From the NCBI GenBank assembly GCA_003255025.1, contig QANY01011938.1:62001-126000 (forward strand): a DNA stretch of 64,000 nt, in the 5' to 3' direction. Position 1 is the stretch's first letter, and every line of letters begins with the position of its first letter. The notes under the pieces are model-generated. The model saw nothing but the letters and a program-made list of their open reading frames with translations, did not search any database and was not told the origin of the DNA. The stretch is from Datisca glomerata (taxonomy: Eukaryota; Streptophyta; Magnoliopsida; Cucurbitales; Datiscaceae). Both the position numbers and the translations under genes were made by a program. This document shows, one piece after another, positions 11,227 to 24,107 of this stretch.

Positions 11227-12730
11227 TGAGCTAAAAAATGGGCCATTTTTATAGTTCTCCCTTTCTAAATTCATTAAATAGATTAATAAATTTTGAAATT
11301 AATGTCTGCTTTGATCAATTTATTGTAATTTGAAAAATAATAAATTATTAAATATCACGTCACTTATGAGGGTTATTTTGGGTAATGCATCAATAATACT
11401 TGGACAAAATTGTTCAAAAATAATTTCCATATCCTCCCAACTTTTAATATACTATATAGATGATGACCATATTATATGGCTTGTCAGTAATGGTGGAAGT
11501 AAAAGAGTATCAATATCGCATCATTTGATGTCGTTAGATTTGCTAGTCTTATATAGGCTACAAACGATGCATGTGATGATTTTGTATAACACGGCACATG
11601 TTCTAACTTGGAGGATTGGGAAAAATCAAATGGTACTTCTGGTTGGTTGTTGAACCGTGTGTCTAACATGGTATTAGAGGTTGAGATTGTTTGAGAGAAA
11701 ATGTTAGAAATCTCTCACCTTTTGACTTTGTGGACGATGCTTGAGATATCTATATAAGATAACACATGATACTTTTAACATGGAGACACATTTTAGTTCT
11801 ACAACAGATCCACCCAGTCTCGTGATGAAAAGAATTTCCGATCTTCAATTAAAAGAGGTATGGGTTAGAGAGAGAGGAATGAGAAGAACATATAGAAGAA
11901 GGAAATTAGATGAAAGTACAAAGATACGTACATGAGCACGCACAAACAAGATCTCAAGCAAAAAGAATTGGAAATAGACCCATTACATTCAATGTACAAG
12001 TTTTGATATGCAGTACAAGAAAAATGAATTGTGACCACCTTTCTTTCCTCAATTGTCCGTTATCATATAGGACGGTCGAGATTTTGAGAACAGATCCCAA
12101 CAAAAGGAGATCTAAATACTCAAAATCTAGCAAGAATTAACTATTAATTCTCATTTCTGTAGTGATTTCAATTGTTAGGTTTCGTGTCTTTTTTCACGAA
12201 GGATTGTTCACGTAATTCCTTGTGCCAACATCTAAGTTTTACTTCTCCTTATTTCTTATAAAATAAATTTCAATTAATATTATAACTGCAAATATTTCTT
12301 TTACACGGCATATTTACTTGTAGGTCAGATATTGGTCCAATTCCCGATCAGTGAACCTTGAAATCCGGATAGACTAACTAATATTAGTAATTTTAAAGTA
12401 CTAGCATAATTATAGCAACTAATTAGATTTTTATCAAGGTTTTTGAAAACATTATATTTTTGTCAAGATTGTTTAAATTTCTAGATCTTTTTAATTTATA
12501 TACCATAAAGGCATTCATCATATATGAAAATCATTAATATGAAACTCCAACAAATAAGTAAGTTACATCCTATAAATTATAAATTTAAAAAGTAATATCT
12601 CCTAATTAATCTCTTCATTACCATTTTTAGAAAACTCTATCAAATCAAATAAAATATTTCTCTCTCTTATTCCAAATCAGAAAATCTCAACAAATTTTAC
12701 TCAAATCGCCCTCCCTCTCCCCCCTCCCCN
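11227..12730. other. Intergenic sequence ending at an unresolved base
   Basis: No gene is supported. A 107-codon open frame at 11330-11653 has no recognisable motif and lies in AT-rich DNA, so it is taken as chance. Position 12730 is N, preceded by a C-rich tract and followed at once by a tandem repeat. Confidence 0.5.
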
Positions 12731-12875
12731 TTACATTAAATCATCTCTCTCTCAAAATCGATAATACTAAAGTGGTTCAAAACAATAAAGTATTTACATT
12801 AAATCATCTCTTTCTCTCAAAATCGATAATACTAAAGTGGTTCAAAACAATAAAGTATTTACATTAAATCATTTT
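12731..12875. repeat. 63-65 bp tandem repeat, two full copies and a start
   Basis: Copies begin with TTACATTAAATCAT at 12731, 12794 and 12859 and contain AAAATCGATAATACTAAAG. Only the first two are complete. The array abuts the single N at 12730, so copy number may be affected by assembly. Confidence 0.8.
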
Positions 12876-13559
12876 CTATCAATAACTCCATCCCCTCTCT
12901 TTATCAAAATCGATTCAATTAAATATAACTCTTAATTTATTTTTTTTAAATGGGAAGATTTATTTTTTTTAGATTTAATTTTTTTTAATTTTTGACAATA
13001 TGCACTTCATTTATTATATTTATGAATGCAAAACTTCTATTCATGTTTTTAATGATTTTAATCTTCATAAACGGGTTCACATTTTTGGGAGTTAATAGTA
13101 ATTGATACTGAGAATATTTTTAGTTAATAAATAATGATATTATACTCATGTTAATTAATATTCACTCAAAGATAAAATTTACATTGTTTAACAAAATATT
13201 ATAATCAAAAGTAATTATACCAAATAGACAGGTTTTGAAACTCACTTTAAAAATTGAATGTATTTTTTAATATTAATATTAAATAAGTGAAATAGATAAA
13301 ACATAATCTGGATTATGCCACATTCCTTATTCTACTGGATCTTACGGAGCCTGTTTATGCACAAATAGACATTTTTCAAATTTTAGAGAAATAGACAATT
13401 TTTTTTGTCACGTCATCAATCATTGAATGATTGAGATTTTAAGAGACAATATCGCCTCTGATTTTATAGATTTTCAAATTTTATTTGGTTTTATATTATT
13501 TATTAATTATATCAACACTTAATTAAAGGATGTTAATTCTTTCCTTTTTTTATAGCTAA
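12876..13559. other. AT-rich intergenic sequence, nothing recognised
   Basis: No coding, RNA or repeat structure beyond AT-rich low complexity was seen. Confidence 0.5.
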
Positions 13560-14300
13560 TGTCGATTATAGAAGATGTTAAATCAATTGGATGATTTAAT
13601 TGATTTGTTATTGATTATATCAAAATCAAATAGTTTCGGGTCAATCAATGATATATCATTTATTGATCTAAAATTTTTGGATTAATCAATAGGATGATCA
13701 ATCCATTCACCCCAATAGCAAATGGTGACGAATGGATTGATCAGTCAATCAATGATATATCACTGATTGACCTAAAAATTTCAGGTTAATCAATAGGATG
13801 ATCCATCTATTGACCTTATAATATAAATTGAGACAAATGTATAGACCAGTCAATCAATGAGATGATCAAACCATTCACTCTAGTATATTATAGAGGTGTT
13901 TGAAATATCTTCGACTCATCTCATCGATTGACCTGAAAATGTTTCAAATACCTCTATAATAGATTGAAACGAATGAATTAATCAGTAAATAATTGATTTA
14001 CATGAAAATTTCAGATCAATCAATGAGATGATCAGTCCATTGACCCTACAATATATATAAAGATGAATGGATTAATCAGCCAATCAATGATAATGACATA
14101 TCATTGATTGGCCCGAAATTTTCAGGGCAATAAATGAGATGATCAATCAATTGACTCCAGTCTATTATAGAGACGTTTGAAATATCTTTGGCCCTTCTCA
14201 TTGATTGACCCAAAAATGTTTCAAACACCCCTATAATAGATTGGGTCGAATGGATTAATCAGTCAATTGATTATATATCATTGATTGATCTGAAAATTTT
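13560..14300. repeat. Complex tandem array with internal inverted repeats
   Basis: Degenerate units around CAATCAATGATATATCATTG, GATCAATCCATT and GAATGGATTAATCAGTCAAT repeat through the block. A larger unit recurs with a spacing of about 280 bp (compare about 13845-13990 with 14125-14270). Inside each larger unit an inverted pair occurs: TATTATAGAGGTGTTTGAAA near 13887 against GTTTCAAATACCTCTATAAT at 13941-13960. Each unit can therefore fold into a stem. No coding potential. Confidence 0.75.
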
Positions 14301-16695
14301 GAGATTTTTTAGCAGTTTCTAACGATTTTTTAAATTCAATTTTTTTATTGATGTCCAACATTAATTGACTTCATATAATTAATCAAATTTTAAATATTAT
14401 TCTGAGCATTAGTTGCTTCATCAATTTAAGCATTTTTCATATTGATATATCAACTATATTACTGATTTACAAAAAAAAATCTGTCAAACACACCATAATT
14501 ATATTAGAGTCATTTTGATCTACAATTATTAATAGTTATGAAAATCTATTATTTCCTTAAAATTTTTGAAAAATTGGCATTTCTTAAAACACTACCCCTA
14601 AAATTATCTATTTGGCAAAATTTCTCTGTAAATACATATTGGCATCAACAATGTTGATATATAGATGCATATAGATAAAATACACATATTTAAACACATT
14701 GACAATCATTCAATGCTAATTACAATTCCTATCATTAATTTGTTAATACCTATTAACATTGCTTGATTAATTCATGGATAGTGTCCTTCAATTTGGTTTG
14801 TCTGCAGATTCTGCAGTTCCTTCCCTCTGGTTGTTTTTTTATGTAATTCATACACAAAAATTCTATTTTAATTTAGATTGGTAATCCAAAAAAAAAAATA
14901 GGTTGAGCATGTTAAAAAAAGATCAATAAGCATTTATATCAAATGCATTATTATCAAAATATTTTTCATATACTACATGACTGGGTGCGCAGAATTAATT
15001 CTCATTTTGAATGAAATCAGAGATTGACATGTGACAGTGAGAGTCTTACAATTGTCAAGTAAGAAATGAAACAATGTCAATTTCTCTCACGTGATTGCTT
15101 CAAATGATTTGTTGTTGTCAAATGAGTTCTTTCAAGTTTGATAAAGGTGAATGAGAGTTTACGGAGAAGAGGGTTGCGGGTGTCGAGATTTTTCGGAGAT
15201 AAGACGATTTTGATGATTTTTTTTCGTTTGGTTTAGTTTAATTGTTGTTGTGTCTTGGAGAGAGTACAATTCTTTTAATTAGAAAACAAGGTTGTAAAAT
15301 TCCGGTTGTTACGGATTGTTTTTTTATGACATTAAATGATCAGAATTTAATAAAATATTTATAAATCATGTTGTCAATAAAGGGTAAATAAGTCTAAGGA
15401 GAAAAGGTTTAAATAAAAAAAAAAGCTAAAAATGATAGAAATTTAAATAGTTATAAAGTTGGACAAAACTGACTTATATGAACTCGATCCGGCCTAAACG
15501 ATAGCCAATTGCCATCTCTAGGGCGTGATCATAGAAAAGTGGGGTCTCCTTGTAAGTTATTGGGCCTTAATGATGCTTGCAGGCGCAGAGTCCCATTATA
15601 GCTTTGTATAGCAGCACCAGAATTATTTTATAATGACACGAATATTAAGATAAATAAAAATAATTAAGTATTTAATCCCACTTAAAAGTACACAAATATC
15701 TCACAGTAGACCTAATTAGAAAAAATATTTTATACCACTTTTGGGTCTATATAAGTGGGGCTCATGTGGATGATAGCGAAATGGTCCGACCTTTAAAACG
15801 CACACCCCTATTTTATAATATTGGTGATGACATGATTCAACAAGGATTATTTTTCTTCATTAAAAAAATTTAGCGTAGTTCTTTGAAAAAAAATTTAGTG
15901 TAGTTCAAATTGAACTCTGTTTTCTCAAAAGAAGTCATTTAGAGAAACTCTAAACGTTCAACTCTTACACAGTGTACACATTTAATTTTACTGGTCTTTT
16001 AGTATGTGGTCATGTAAATTATTCATAAACAATTCAATTAAGTGTTCTAAGAAAAAAATACATTTTCATATATTTTGAGTAGGATTTCAATGATTAACGT
16101 AAACTTTTTTAATGGTAAAACGAAGCCCCGGTGAATCAAATTAGTAGATTTGATAATCTACATTTTCTCAAATAATAAGACATAACTCGTTGAAATAAAA
16201 AAAGTATATTCTACTTTATGAATTTGAAGTAAAAAATAGCTAAGTGTAATCCAAAGTTATAATTCAAAAATATGATAAAATCAGTTAAACAAAATATAGT
16301 GAGTGAAATTATAGAAACTTTATAAAGGAAGGAAATCAGAGGAGCATTACAAATTTTTTTATTCTTTTGCGTCCATGTAATAAACAAATAATAATTATAA
16401 TAATGGTACAAAATGTGATAGGAAAGATAAAAATGTTTTTTTTTACTTTAAGAGGATGAGTGTCAGTTATCTTTTATAGGAGAGGAGGTATATGAGACCT
16501 ACCATATTATTTGATGAGCAAATAAGATAATTTAAATATCAATATGGACATTATCATTCAAAAAAGTTTCTTCAAGTTTCGTGTTTTTATATATGTTATA
16601 GATTATATGTGAAAAATAATACTATTGTGTTTTCAAATAATAAAAATTAATGATTTATATTATCAGTGTTTGAATAAACTGCATTATCTTAATTT
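14301..16695. other. AT-rich intergenic sequence, no gene seen
   Basis: No gene or RNA is supported. Segments near 15460-15550 and 15730-15810 are less AT-rich but match nothing I can name. A 66-codon open frame on - at 16211-16411 is AT-driven and considered chance. Confidence 0.5.
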
Positions 16696-16756
16696 GGCTC
16701 TCATAGCTCAGGCACAACGATACAATTCAGGGGCGCGCTCTACCACCGGCTAAGAG
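16696..16756 (-). pseudogene. 61-bp plastid trnI-GAU fragment (small NUPT)
   Basis: Read on -, the segment contains GGTGGTAGAGCGCGCCCCTG and then CGTTGTGCCTGAGCT, matching the first exon of plastid trnI-GAU with its anticodon region and the following group II intron start. A two-base gap and several substitutions disturb the anticodon arm, and the 3' exon is absent. It cannot make a tRNA. It could have come directly from the plastid or through the mitochondrion. Confidence 0.75.
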
Positions 16757-17140
16757 GCTTGCCTCCTAAATCTACTAGATGAGTGGAGGACATTGAGAAG
16801 GAATAGCTTTACATACATTGCAAGGTATTGATGTTGATGGAAGCAAACAAAATCTGTATATGAAAAAATATGAGAATTTAGAAAGAAGAAAATAAATATT
16901 TCTTTATTTTTTTTATTTATATGATGCACTAACGATCATAGAATGATAAAAATAATTTTATTTTAGAAAAATTTGTTTAAGTTGTCATAAATAAAAAACC
17001 ATTGAAGTTAAAACATTATATATGGAGAGAAAGATCAACAAAAATCTCAGCTATGATGCCATCTATAGGAGTATGTAAGAATTTTCTTGGCAATGTGATG
17101 ACATCTATTTGGAAAAGAAAAGAAAAACGAAATTAATGCA

Positions 17141-17148
17141 TATAAAAG
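17141..17148 (+). promoter_or_regulatory. Possible TATA box of the HL gene
   Basis: TATAAAAG lies about 360 bp upstream of the chosen HL start codon. It is the best TATA-like match in the proximal upstream region. The implied leader of roughly 330 nt is plausible but unproven. Confidence 0.35.
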
Positions 17149-17503
17149 CAAACCCATTTGGCTCATGAAGTTCCAAAAATGCATTCTAAAAAGGAAAAAG
17201 AATTCCAAAAATGCAAAGCGTCCGAACTTTGGCACATCATTTTCCTATTTTCTTCTCCTACATTCTCCAACAAACCAAACACCATCTTCAATCTGCCACC
17301 TCTACTATCCATCCTTACCTGATCCTTATTCACCGAGCTGATGGACCATTGAAATGCCCTTGCTTTACTCGCCCCCAGAAAACTCATCTCTTCACTCTTC
17401 ATAATGTAGAAAACTTGATTTGAACGAAACCTCTGAGGTGAGTGACACAGAAAACGCCGTTTTAAAATCTGGGCTTTGTTGAAAATTTGGTTTTGACTCA
17501 TTA

Positions 17504-20500
17504 ATGGAGGAGGAGAAGTACTCCAAGGAATTGGATGTGGCAGTTCGAGTGGTCCACTTGGCATGTTCTCTGAGCCAAAAATTGCAGAAGGGGATGTTTT
17601 CAGAGAGCAATGGGATGGTGAAGTCTAAGGACGACGATTCTCCGGTGACTATCGCAGGTATTTGAGTATAATTCTTGGTGGGTTACTCTAATTGTGACTC
17701 TTTGATGGTTTTCTTTCGACCTTTGTGTATGCAAATATGTGCATTTGGAATTATGTGAGCGAAAATCAATTCTCCTGCTATTCTTCGTTTGGTCACCGAG
17801 AAAGGAAGAGCGGAAATTACGAATTGTATATTCAGGACATCAGCTAAGCACATAAAAATCCAGTGTGGTAATGTGCGATGACTGATGGAAAATTTGGCTG
17901 AAGTTCGTTTTATTTCAATATTCAAATTTCCCCTTGTTTTAATTAATTCCATGGCTATTCATGTTGGGCCTAGTTTACTTTGAGTTTGTGGTCTGTGGAG
18001 CAGTGAGGACAATTTAGCTGACTTGCACGGCACAAATTTCGCCTGTTCATAATTTGAAAATTGATTTTTTCAGAAAAAAAATGAAAACAAGGGAAACACT
18101 AACTTTTTCGACGACAGTTTAAGTGTAGTATTTGAGGTTATATATAGCTTGTTTGGTCATGTTCTTTCAATTTAAAAAAATGACATTTTTCTCATATTCT
18201 GTTCTTTTGAAAGTTTGGAATGGAGTATGCCCTGACCTTAGAACATATTTGTCATCCATAGATAAGCTATAGGAGAATTGCCTATCTACACTTTTGCTGG
18301 CTGTTTGAGCTTTGGTCATCTGAAAGTTGGGGCAATACAATGTTTTTATGCAGCTAAATGTGTATGATACCTTTGAATATTTTCTTTCTGCATTTCTTGT
18401 TTTAGATATCTTCCAGCTCCTTTATAGACATCCCCTGCATCAAATTACAATAATTTTGAAATTTTGTGATGAAATATGAGTTAATGAAAATGGTATATGT
18501 CATTTAGAGGATAAGATTCATGGTCATTCCCCCTTAGTCCAAAATTGCTATTTTGTGTGTAGTTGAGTTGGCTGACCATCTTGCAAATTATTTGCATATA
18601 GGAACGGAACATTGGACAAAGTTAGCAATGTTGTTCATGCAGTTACTTTGTTGTCAGGAATGTAATCGAGCATGTTAAATGCATAAAAATGATTATGAGT
18701 TAGCTGATTGTATGAAAAACATTATGTACTTGTACAGAGATAGAATATTTAATCACATATATTCTGCATATCCAATGTGAAACCGATGGCATGAGTGGTT
18801 CTTTCTGTTGTTTATGAGATTCAACTCTTCAGTATGCATGCTCCATCAATTAGCCCCTTTAATATCTCACCTACTATAAAAAACTGAACCATAGAAGGGA
18901 TGGTCATGGAATAGACATAGCCATCTATCCCTCATCCCACAGCTTACCTAACCCTTATCGCTAATAAAATACAAATTGCCACAATTGTGCAACTGATATG
19001 ACGTATATGTCATTAGTTCATAGTATTTAACGGAGCAATTTTGTTGTTTAGTCATTCAAGTCAGATTTTAATATCTACAGTTCTTGTTTAAATGAGCTAG
19101 TGAAAAAACACAGGGCTGAAGGGTTAACCAATGAGCCTGAGCACATAAGGTATTATTGTTGATGGAGACCTGCTATTTTACTGTGCAGAAAATCTTGAGA
19201 AGCCTTACCATTTAAACCTAAAGTTTGAAAGTTCAAATTTGGTTATTTATTTCGATCATGGTAATAACCTCGAGGTTTGTTGGTAGACTCATCTGTGTAT
19301 GCATTTTGAAACAATTAGAGACACGACATGATATCACGGGTACTATGATATTTAGCTTCACATTGTTATTTATATCTGCTAATTAGATTTCCTACCAGAA
19401 GAAAGAAAGTGAGGGTAGGAGTCGTGTTGGTATCATGTTTTGTGACATTAATTGAATTATAAGACACAGGTAAGGCATATGGAAATTCAGTACAGTTGAT
19501 TTAATAACTTTTATCTTATGATGAAATTTACTTATTGAAGCAATCAAATTTGGTTTTAAATGGGGAGTTCTCTTTAACTATGTTATGAATTCTTGAAGAA
19601 ATATTATATTTACCATATTTTACTATACTTGCGGACGCTTAGATTGGAGCGTTCAAGCAGTTGTCAGTTGGATACTGTCAGGTTCATTTGGGAATAAAAA
19701 TCTATCCATTGTTGCCGAGGAAGATGTACACGCTCTCTCTAAATCCGATTCAGAAGCTCTTTTGGAAGCTGTTGTGAAAACCGTAAACGAATGCTTAGCA
19801 GAAGCGCCCAAGTACGGTTTTCAAAGTCCAGATAAAACTCTTGGGACTTCTCAAATTCTTGAGGCCATTAGCCGATGCAACTCAACTGGGGGCCCCAGCG
19901 GAAGACATTGGGTTCTTGACCCTGTCGATGGAACTTTAGGGTTTCTGCGAGGGGATCAGTATGCTGTAGCTTTAGCCTTGATTGAAGATGGAGAGGTTGT
20001 GATGGGAGTTCTTGGATGTCCTAATTACCCAATGAAAAGGGAATATCTGAATTACGATCACAAATTTTACCAAACGAAATCAAAGTTGTCACCACCAACT
20101 TCCGATACATGGGAGAAAGGTTGCGTTATGTATGCGAAACGAGGCAGTGGTGAAGCATGGTTACAACCGTTGATCCATGGAGATAAAAAGCTTGAGTGGC
20201 CGATGTCGGCTAGGCTAATTCAGGTTTCTTCTATTGATGATCCAGCTCTAGCCACTTGCTGTGAACCTGTGGAGAAACGAAACTCTAATCACTCCTTCAC
20301 GGCAGAACTTGCTCAGAACGTGGGGCTCAGGTACATTCATTTCAGTATATTGAGTTTAAACTTAGTCTACGAAAAAAACGGGGATAATTTTTTAAAATCT
20401 CTCTCATTTTTATAAGAAAGTCTTGCTTCAAACTTTGAATTGCAGGAAAAAGCCTTTGAGAGTCTATAGTATGGTAAAATATGCAGCCATAGCTAAGGGA

Positions 20501-20749
20501 GATGCAGAGATATTTATGAAGTTTGCAAGGACAGGATACAAGGAGAAGATATGGGATCATGCTGCTGGAGTTGTAATTGTAGAAGCAGCCGGTGGTGTGG
20601 TAACAGATGCAGGAGGTAGTCCCCTTGACTTTTCAAAGGGAGTTTACTTAGAAGGTCTTGACAGGGGAATAATCGCTTGCTCGGGACCCATCCTGCACGA
20701 GAAAATTATCGGAGCAGTTTACGCTAGCTGGGACTCTTCAAATCTTTGA
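17504..20749 (+). CDS. HL: HAL2-like 3'(2'),5'-bisphosphate nucleotidase (HL type)
   Basis: Three exons, 17504-17657, 19643-20330 and 20446-20749, have GT-AG borders and join in frame to 381 codons plus stop. The product belongs to the inositol monophosphatase / HAL2 family, which removes a phosphate from PAP, a by-product of sulfotransferase reactions; some members also act on inositol phosphates. Family landmarks are present: the acidic VAEED at about residues 75-79, metal-binding DPVDGT at 144-149, and WDHAAG at 317-322. The near-identical wording to Arabidopsis HL (At5g54390, recalled) includes the MEEE start, SPVTIADWSVQAVVSWIL and the GAVYASW end. No transit peptide is evident, so it is probably cytosolic, unlike the SAL1 precursor. 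All active-site residues look intact. The first intron is long, about 2 kb. Confidence 0.93.
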
Positions 20750-23700
20750 GACTCTGAGAAACATCACAATTAGTAAGTATTATTTCTGACTTGCCATGTC
20801 AAAGTGTTCTATGGGCTAATATATCTCTATAATTTAGTTTTCTAGAGTTTTTTTTACTGTGACTTAACTGGAGACAGCATCAGTTTGTCTGAGAGATGAT
20901 CTTACCCCCTCTTTTTTCACGGGTTGAACAAGAAATAATGAAGCAAATTGCTTGCAAATGTATATTAGAATTCCATTTTAGTTATCATTTTCCTCCTGAA
21001 ATTTAATGCAAGCTCATCTTTATTGAACCTGAGAAGCTTATTTGAAAGTTCAATAAGCTTTCTGAATTCATTGTTAGAAACCAATAATATCATATTCAGC
21101 TTAGCTTGTCATACTTCTAGAGTGGGTTTGTTCAAAGGTATAGTTTTTAATCAATATATAAGAGCCAATTCTCTATGAGTACAGCTTTGGTTGAATTTGA
21201 CTTTATTTTATGACAGAGAGACGCTGAAAAACAATGATTTAGTATCTTTTAATGTATTATTTTACTTAATTTTTTCTACTTCATTATCCCTTTCGTTGAA
21301 ATCCTTAATTGAGAATTGAAAGATTGTAAGAGGCAAAAAAGACTTTTGGGTTTTTAAGGATTTTTAAATTGAAGTTAGGCCTAATCCTATATGATTGTTA
21401 TTGAATTAGGTAGAAACATTAAAAAAATTAAGAATTAATCACATATTGTACTAAAACTCCCCACTGATTTTGACCTTTCTTGCCATCAAATTCTCCATTT
21501 TGAAGTTTGAGGTCAGCGTTGTGAAGAAAATGACAAATTTATTGGAGTTGAAATTCTATCTTATTTGCCTAACTTATGTTCTATTATTCAACGAATGATG
21601 TGACCGTTGAAATATTAAAGGGGGGAAAACATGATCTTATTCTTGAGGTTTAATGCAATAACACTTCCTAATTAAACTTTCTGTCATTTATAATTACACC
21701 CCTTAAACTTTGAAATTAACTTTTGAAGTCCATATAAACTTTGACAAAGAGTCAACAACACTTCCTTATGCTAATTTTGATCCCTTTTGTCTTCGTCTAA
21801 ATTATAGAATTATCTTTGTGATCAGACCAAGTTGGTTCTATGAAACATTTGTTCGAAAATTGTAATTTCTTTTGGGTAAATAGAAAATCTAATTCAGCTA
21901 CATGTGTTATTTCCAAGTATAGCAGTGATCAGAATCATAATAGTTTTGAAATTTTCATTCTACCGAATGACTGTAAATATCATTGATCGATAACATCTTA
22001 ATGATTCTTTTTGCATCATTAATATTAAAAATTGCTGATATGATAAATAATATCCATGTCACTTTTTAGATTTATTTAGGATTTTGTCTAAATTTTTTTA
22101 ACAAAAAGAAAAAAAATAGAGATAATAGAAAAAAAGACAGACGTGGAAATCCAATTTAAATTGTTAATTTAATTTGGGATTATATTGGATTCTAATGACC
22201 CTTAGCTACTGTCGGTAAGCTTCTCATACAAAAATTAGAAAAATATTATGAAGATCATGCAATAAAGAATCACTCTTTTTCTAAGTTATTGTTTAGAGTT
22301 ATTAAATCTTATGGATAGAATAAATAAATAAATAAATAAATATGATAGAGAGGGAGGGAGAGAGAGTCACATGCATATCCCAACACCATAGTTATTAAGT
22401 TAGTAAAAATAACAACATTAATATGTGTACTTAAAGAGCTTTTGTACATGTTTAATCAATAGCTAGATTTAATAATAAAGACCTTAAGACTTAAGCTACT
22501 AACTTTTGGATTTAATTAAGAGAAAAGATTCTCAATACGTGTCGAGAGAATTTAATCATTTCTAGTGTTTCAAACTCTTCTATTATTAATTCAATTTCAA
22601 CAATCATATAACTATTTTGTGCATTTTTATAATAAACCCTAGTTTAACGGTTCTAGATCTTAGGTCACACCGAACCAAAGTCTAGTACTTTATTTTACTA
22701 CTTATTGTATTAACTGAGAAATGTTTATTTTATTATGATAACAATTATAAACTTCGTACCACTTTTTGTTCTTTAAAATATCATGTAAAATACATACTTT
22801 TAGAACTCGAGAAGTGAATAACTAAGGTTAGGAGATAATTTCTCATATTCTGAGAGCGCATAGACTCATTGTTCTTTTATATCATTTAATAGCACTTAAT
22901 ATCACGCTTGTATGTTTTTTATATTTTAAAAGATTATTCATTTTCTCTCCTTAAAATATAGATAAAATATTATATTTTAAAATTTACGGTAATATATAAA
23001 ATGATACAGTATCGAGTTTCAATACTTCAAAAATACCAGGATTATTTTTTGAAAGTAAGAGCGTTGGCTTAATATATACATTTACCTTCAATTGGATGCA
23101 TGTAGTGAGTGGAAATTATGGGACATTGCTTAAATCATATGCAAAGATTAGTGTTTAGCTAATTAAGCGTGTTGAGTAAGTTTTTCTAGAGTTAAACAAA
23201 GAGAGTTCATATTATTATTATTATTTCATCTTCACTAAACAGGGCTTATCTAGTGATTCATGGTACAGTTCTTGGCAGGTTTTTCCTAGGAATGAGTTTT
23301 TTTATTGATATAGTTGATCAATTATGCGGGTAGATTCAAGAGAATATGTGGAGAAGTCACACCTCTCTTATTTAGCCAAATTAAAGAGGTCATGTTTAGT
23401 TAATTTAGGTTGCTGAAAGTATGTTTTCAAATGATATATGCTTGTACTTTGTTGCTGGTGAGAATATGTTATATATTTATCTAATGTAGAAAATTAATTT
23501 AATGACGCATATATGCTTAGGATAAGGTGTTTTAGCTTACCATACACCTCCGTTACTTATTTAAAGTCCATTAAATATTGAATTTGTTTTTAATTGCATT
23601 TTTTTGTCCATTATTTGTTTGTATTTTTTAGATGTACATTAATTATCATCCTACCGTGAAAATCAACACATCTTAACTTTCTATTTATGCCCTTCTGTCC

Positions 23701-23810
23701 ATGTTTTGTTTTTACCCCATACTATCAGATGTGAATAAATAACAATATTTTAATTAATAAATCTCAGAACAATATATGTAACAACTTTCCTTAATAAAAC
23801 TTAGCTAAAT
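20750..23810. other. Intergenic sequence downstream of HL
   Basis: The first few hundred bases are probably the HL 3' untranslated region. The remainder is AT-rich with no gene. A short (TAAA)n tract followed by purine-rich GAGAGGGAGGGAGAG lies near 22319-22365. Confidence 0.5.
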
Positions 23811-24107
23811 AGAGTTAAGAAAACCAAATATACGTAAAATCAAGGTGACATATATTGTAAAAAATTTAGTATCTACACCAACACATATATACACACACTG
23901 ATAGTCTCGCTTCATGAGAGGTTAAGAGCAATGTATTAGGACTAGTCGAGGAATACGTGCTTCGCACATGTTAAGTTGTTTAAAAATATGTATAACTTGA
24001 AGTTAATATTAATATTGAAATAAATACTTCATCTTTAAAATTAATTCTAAATCTAAATTAAACGCAAAATAATAGTAAAAATCAATACATTAGTTAAATA
24101 ATATGAG
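23811..24107. repeat. Dispersed repeat S, copy 1
   Basis: About 297 bp from AGAGTTAAGAAAACC to AATATGAG recur in the same orientation at 25407-25706 at high identity (roughly 90% by eye). It contains GATAGTCTCGCTTCATGAGA and the small palindrome at about 23956-23968. Flanks of the two copies differ, so this is a dispersed unit rather than part of a larger segmental copy. Confidence 0.8.

Noticed and set aside
11330..11653. A 107-codon protein gene
   Set aside because: No motif, AT-driven composition and no splice or promoter context.
11640..11700. Retrotransposon primer-binding site (ACATGGTATTAGAGG wording)
   Set aside because: It resembles a common TGGTATCAGAGC motif only in part and no LTR boundary or internal polyprotein lies beside it.
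13560..14300. CRISPR-like array
   Set aside because: Units are degenerate, contain internal inverted repeats, have no unique spacers of constant length, and the genome is a plant's.
16696..16756. Functional tRNA gene
   Set aside because: Only the 5' half of plastid trnI and intron start are present, with gaps in the anticodon arm.
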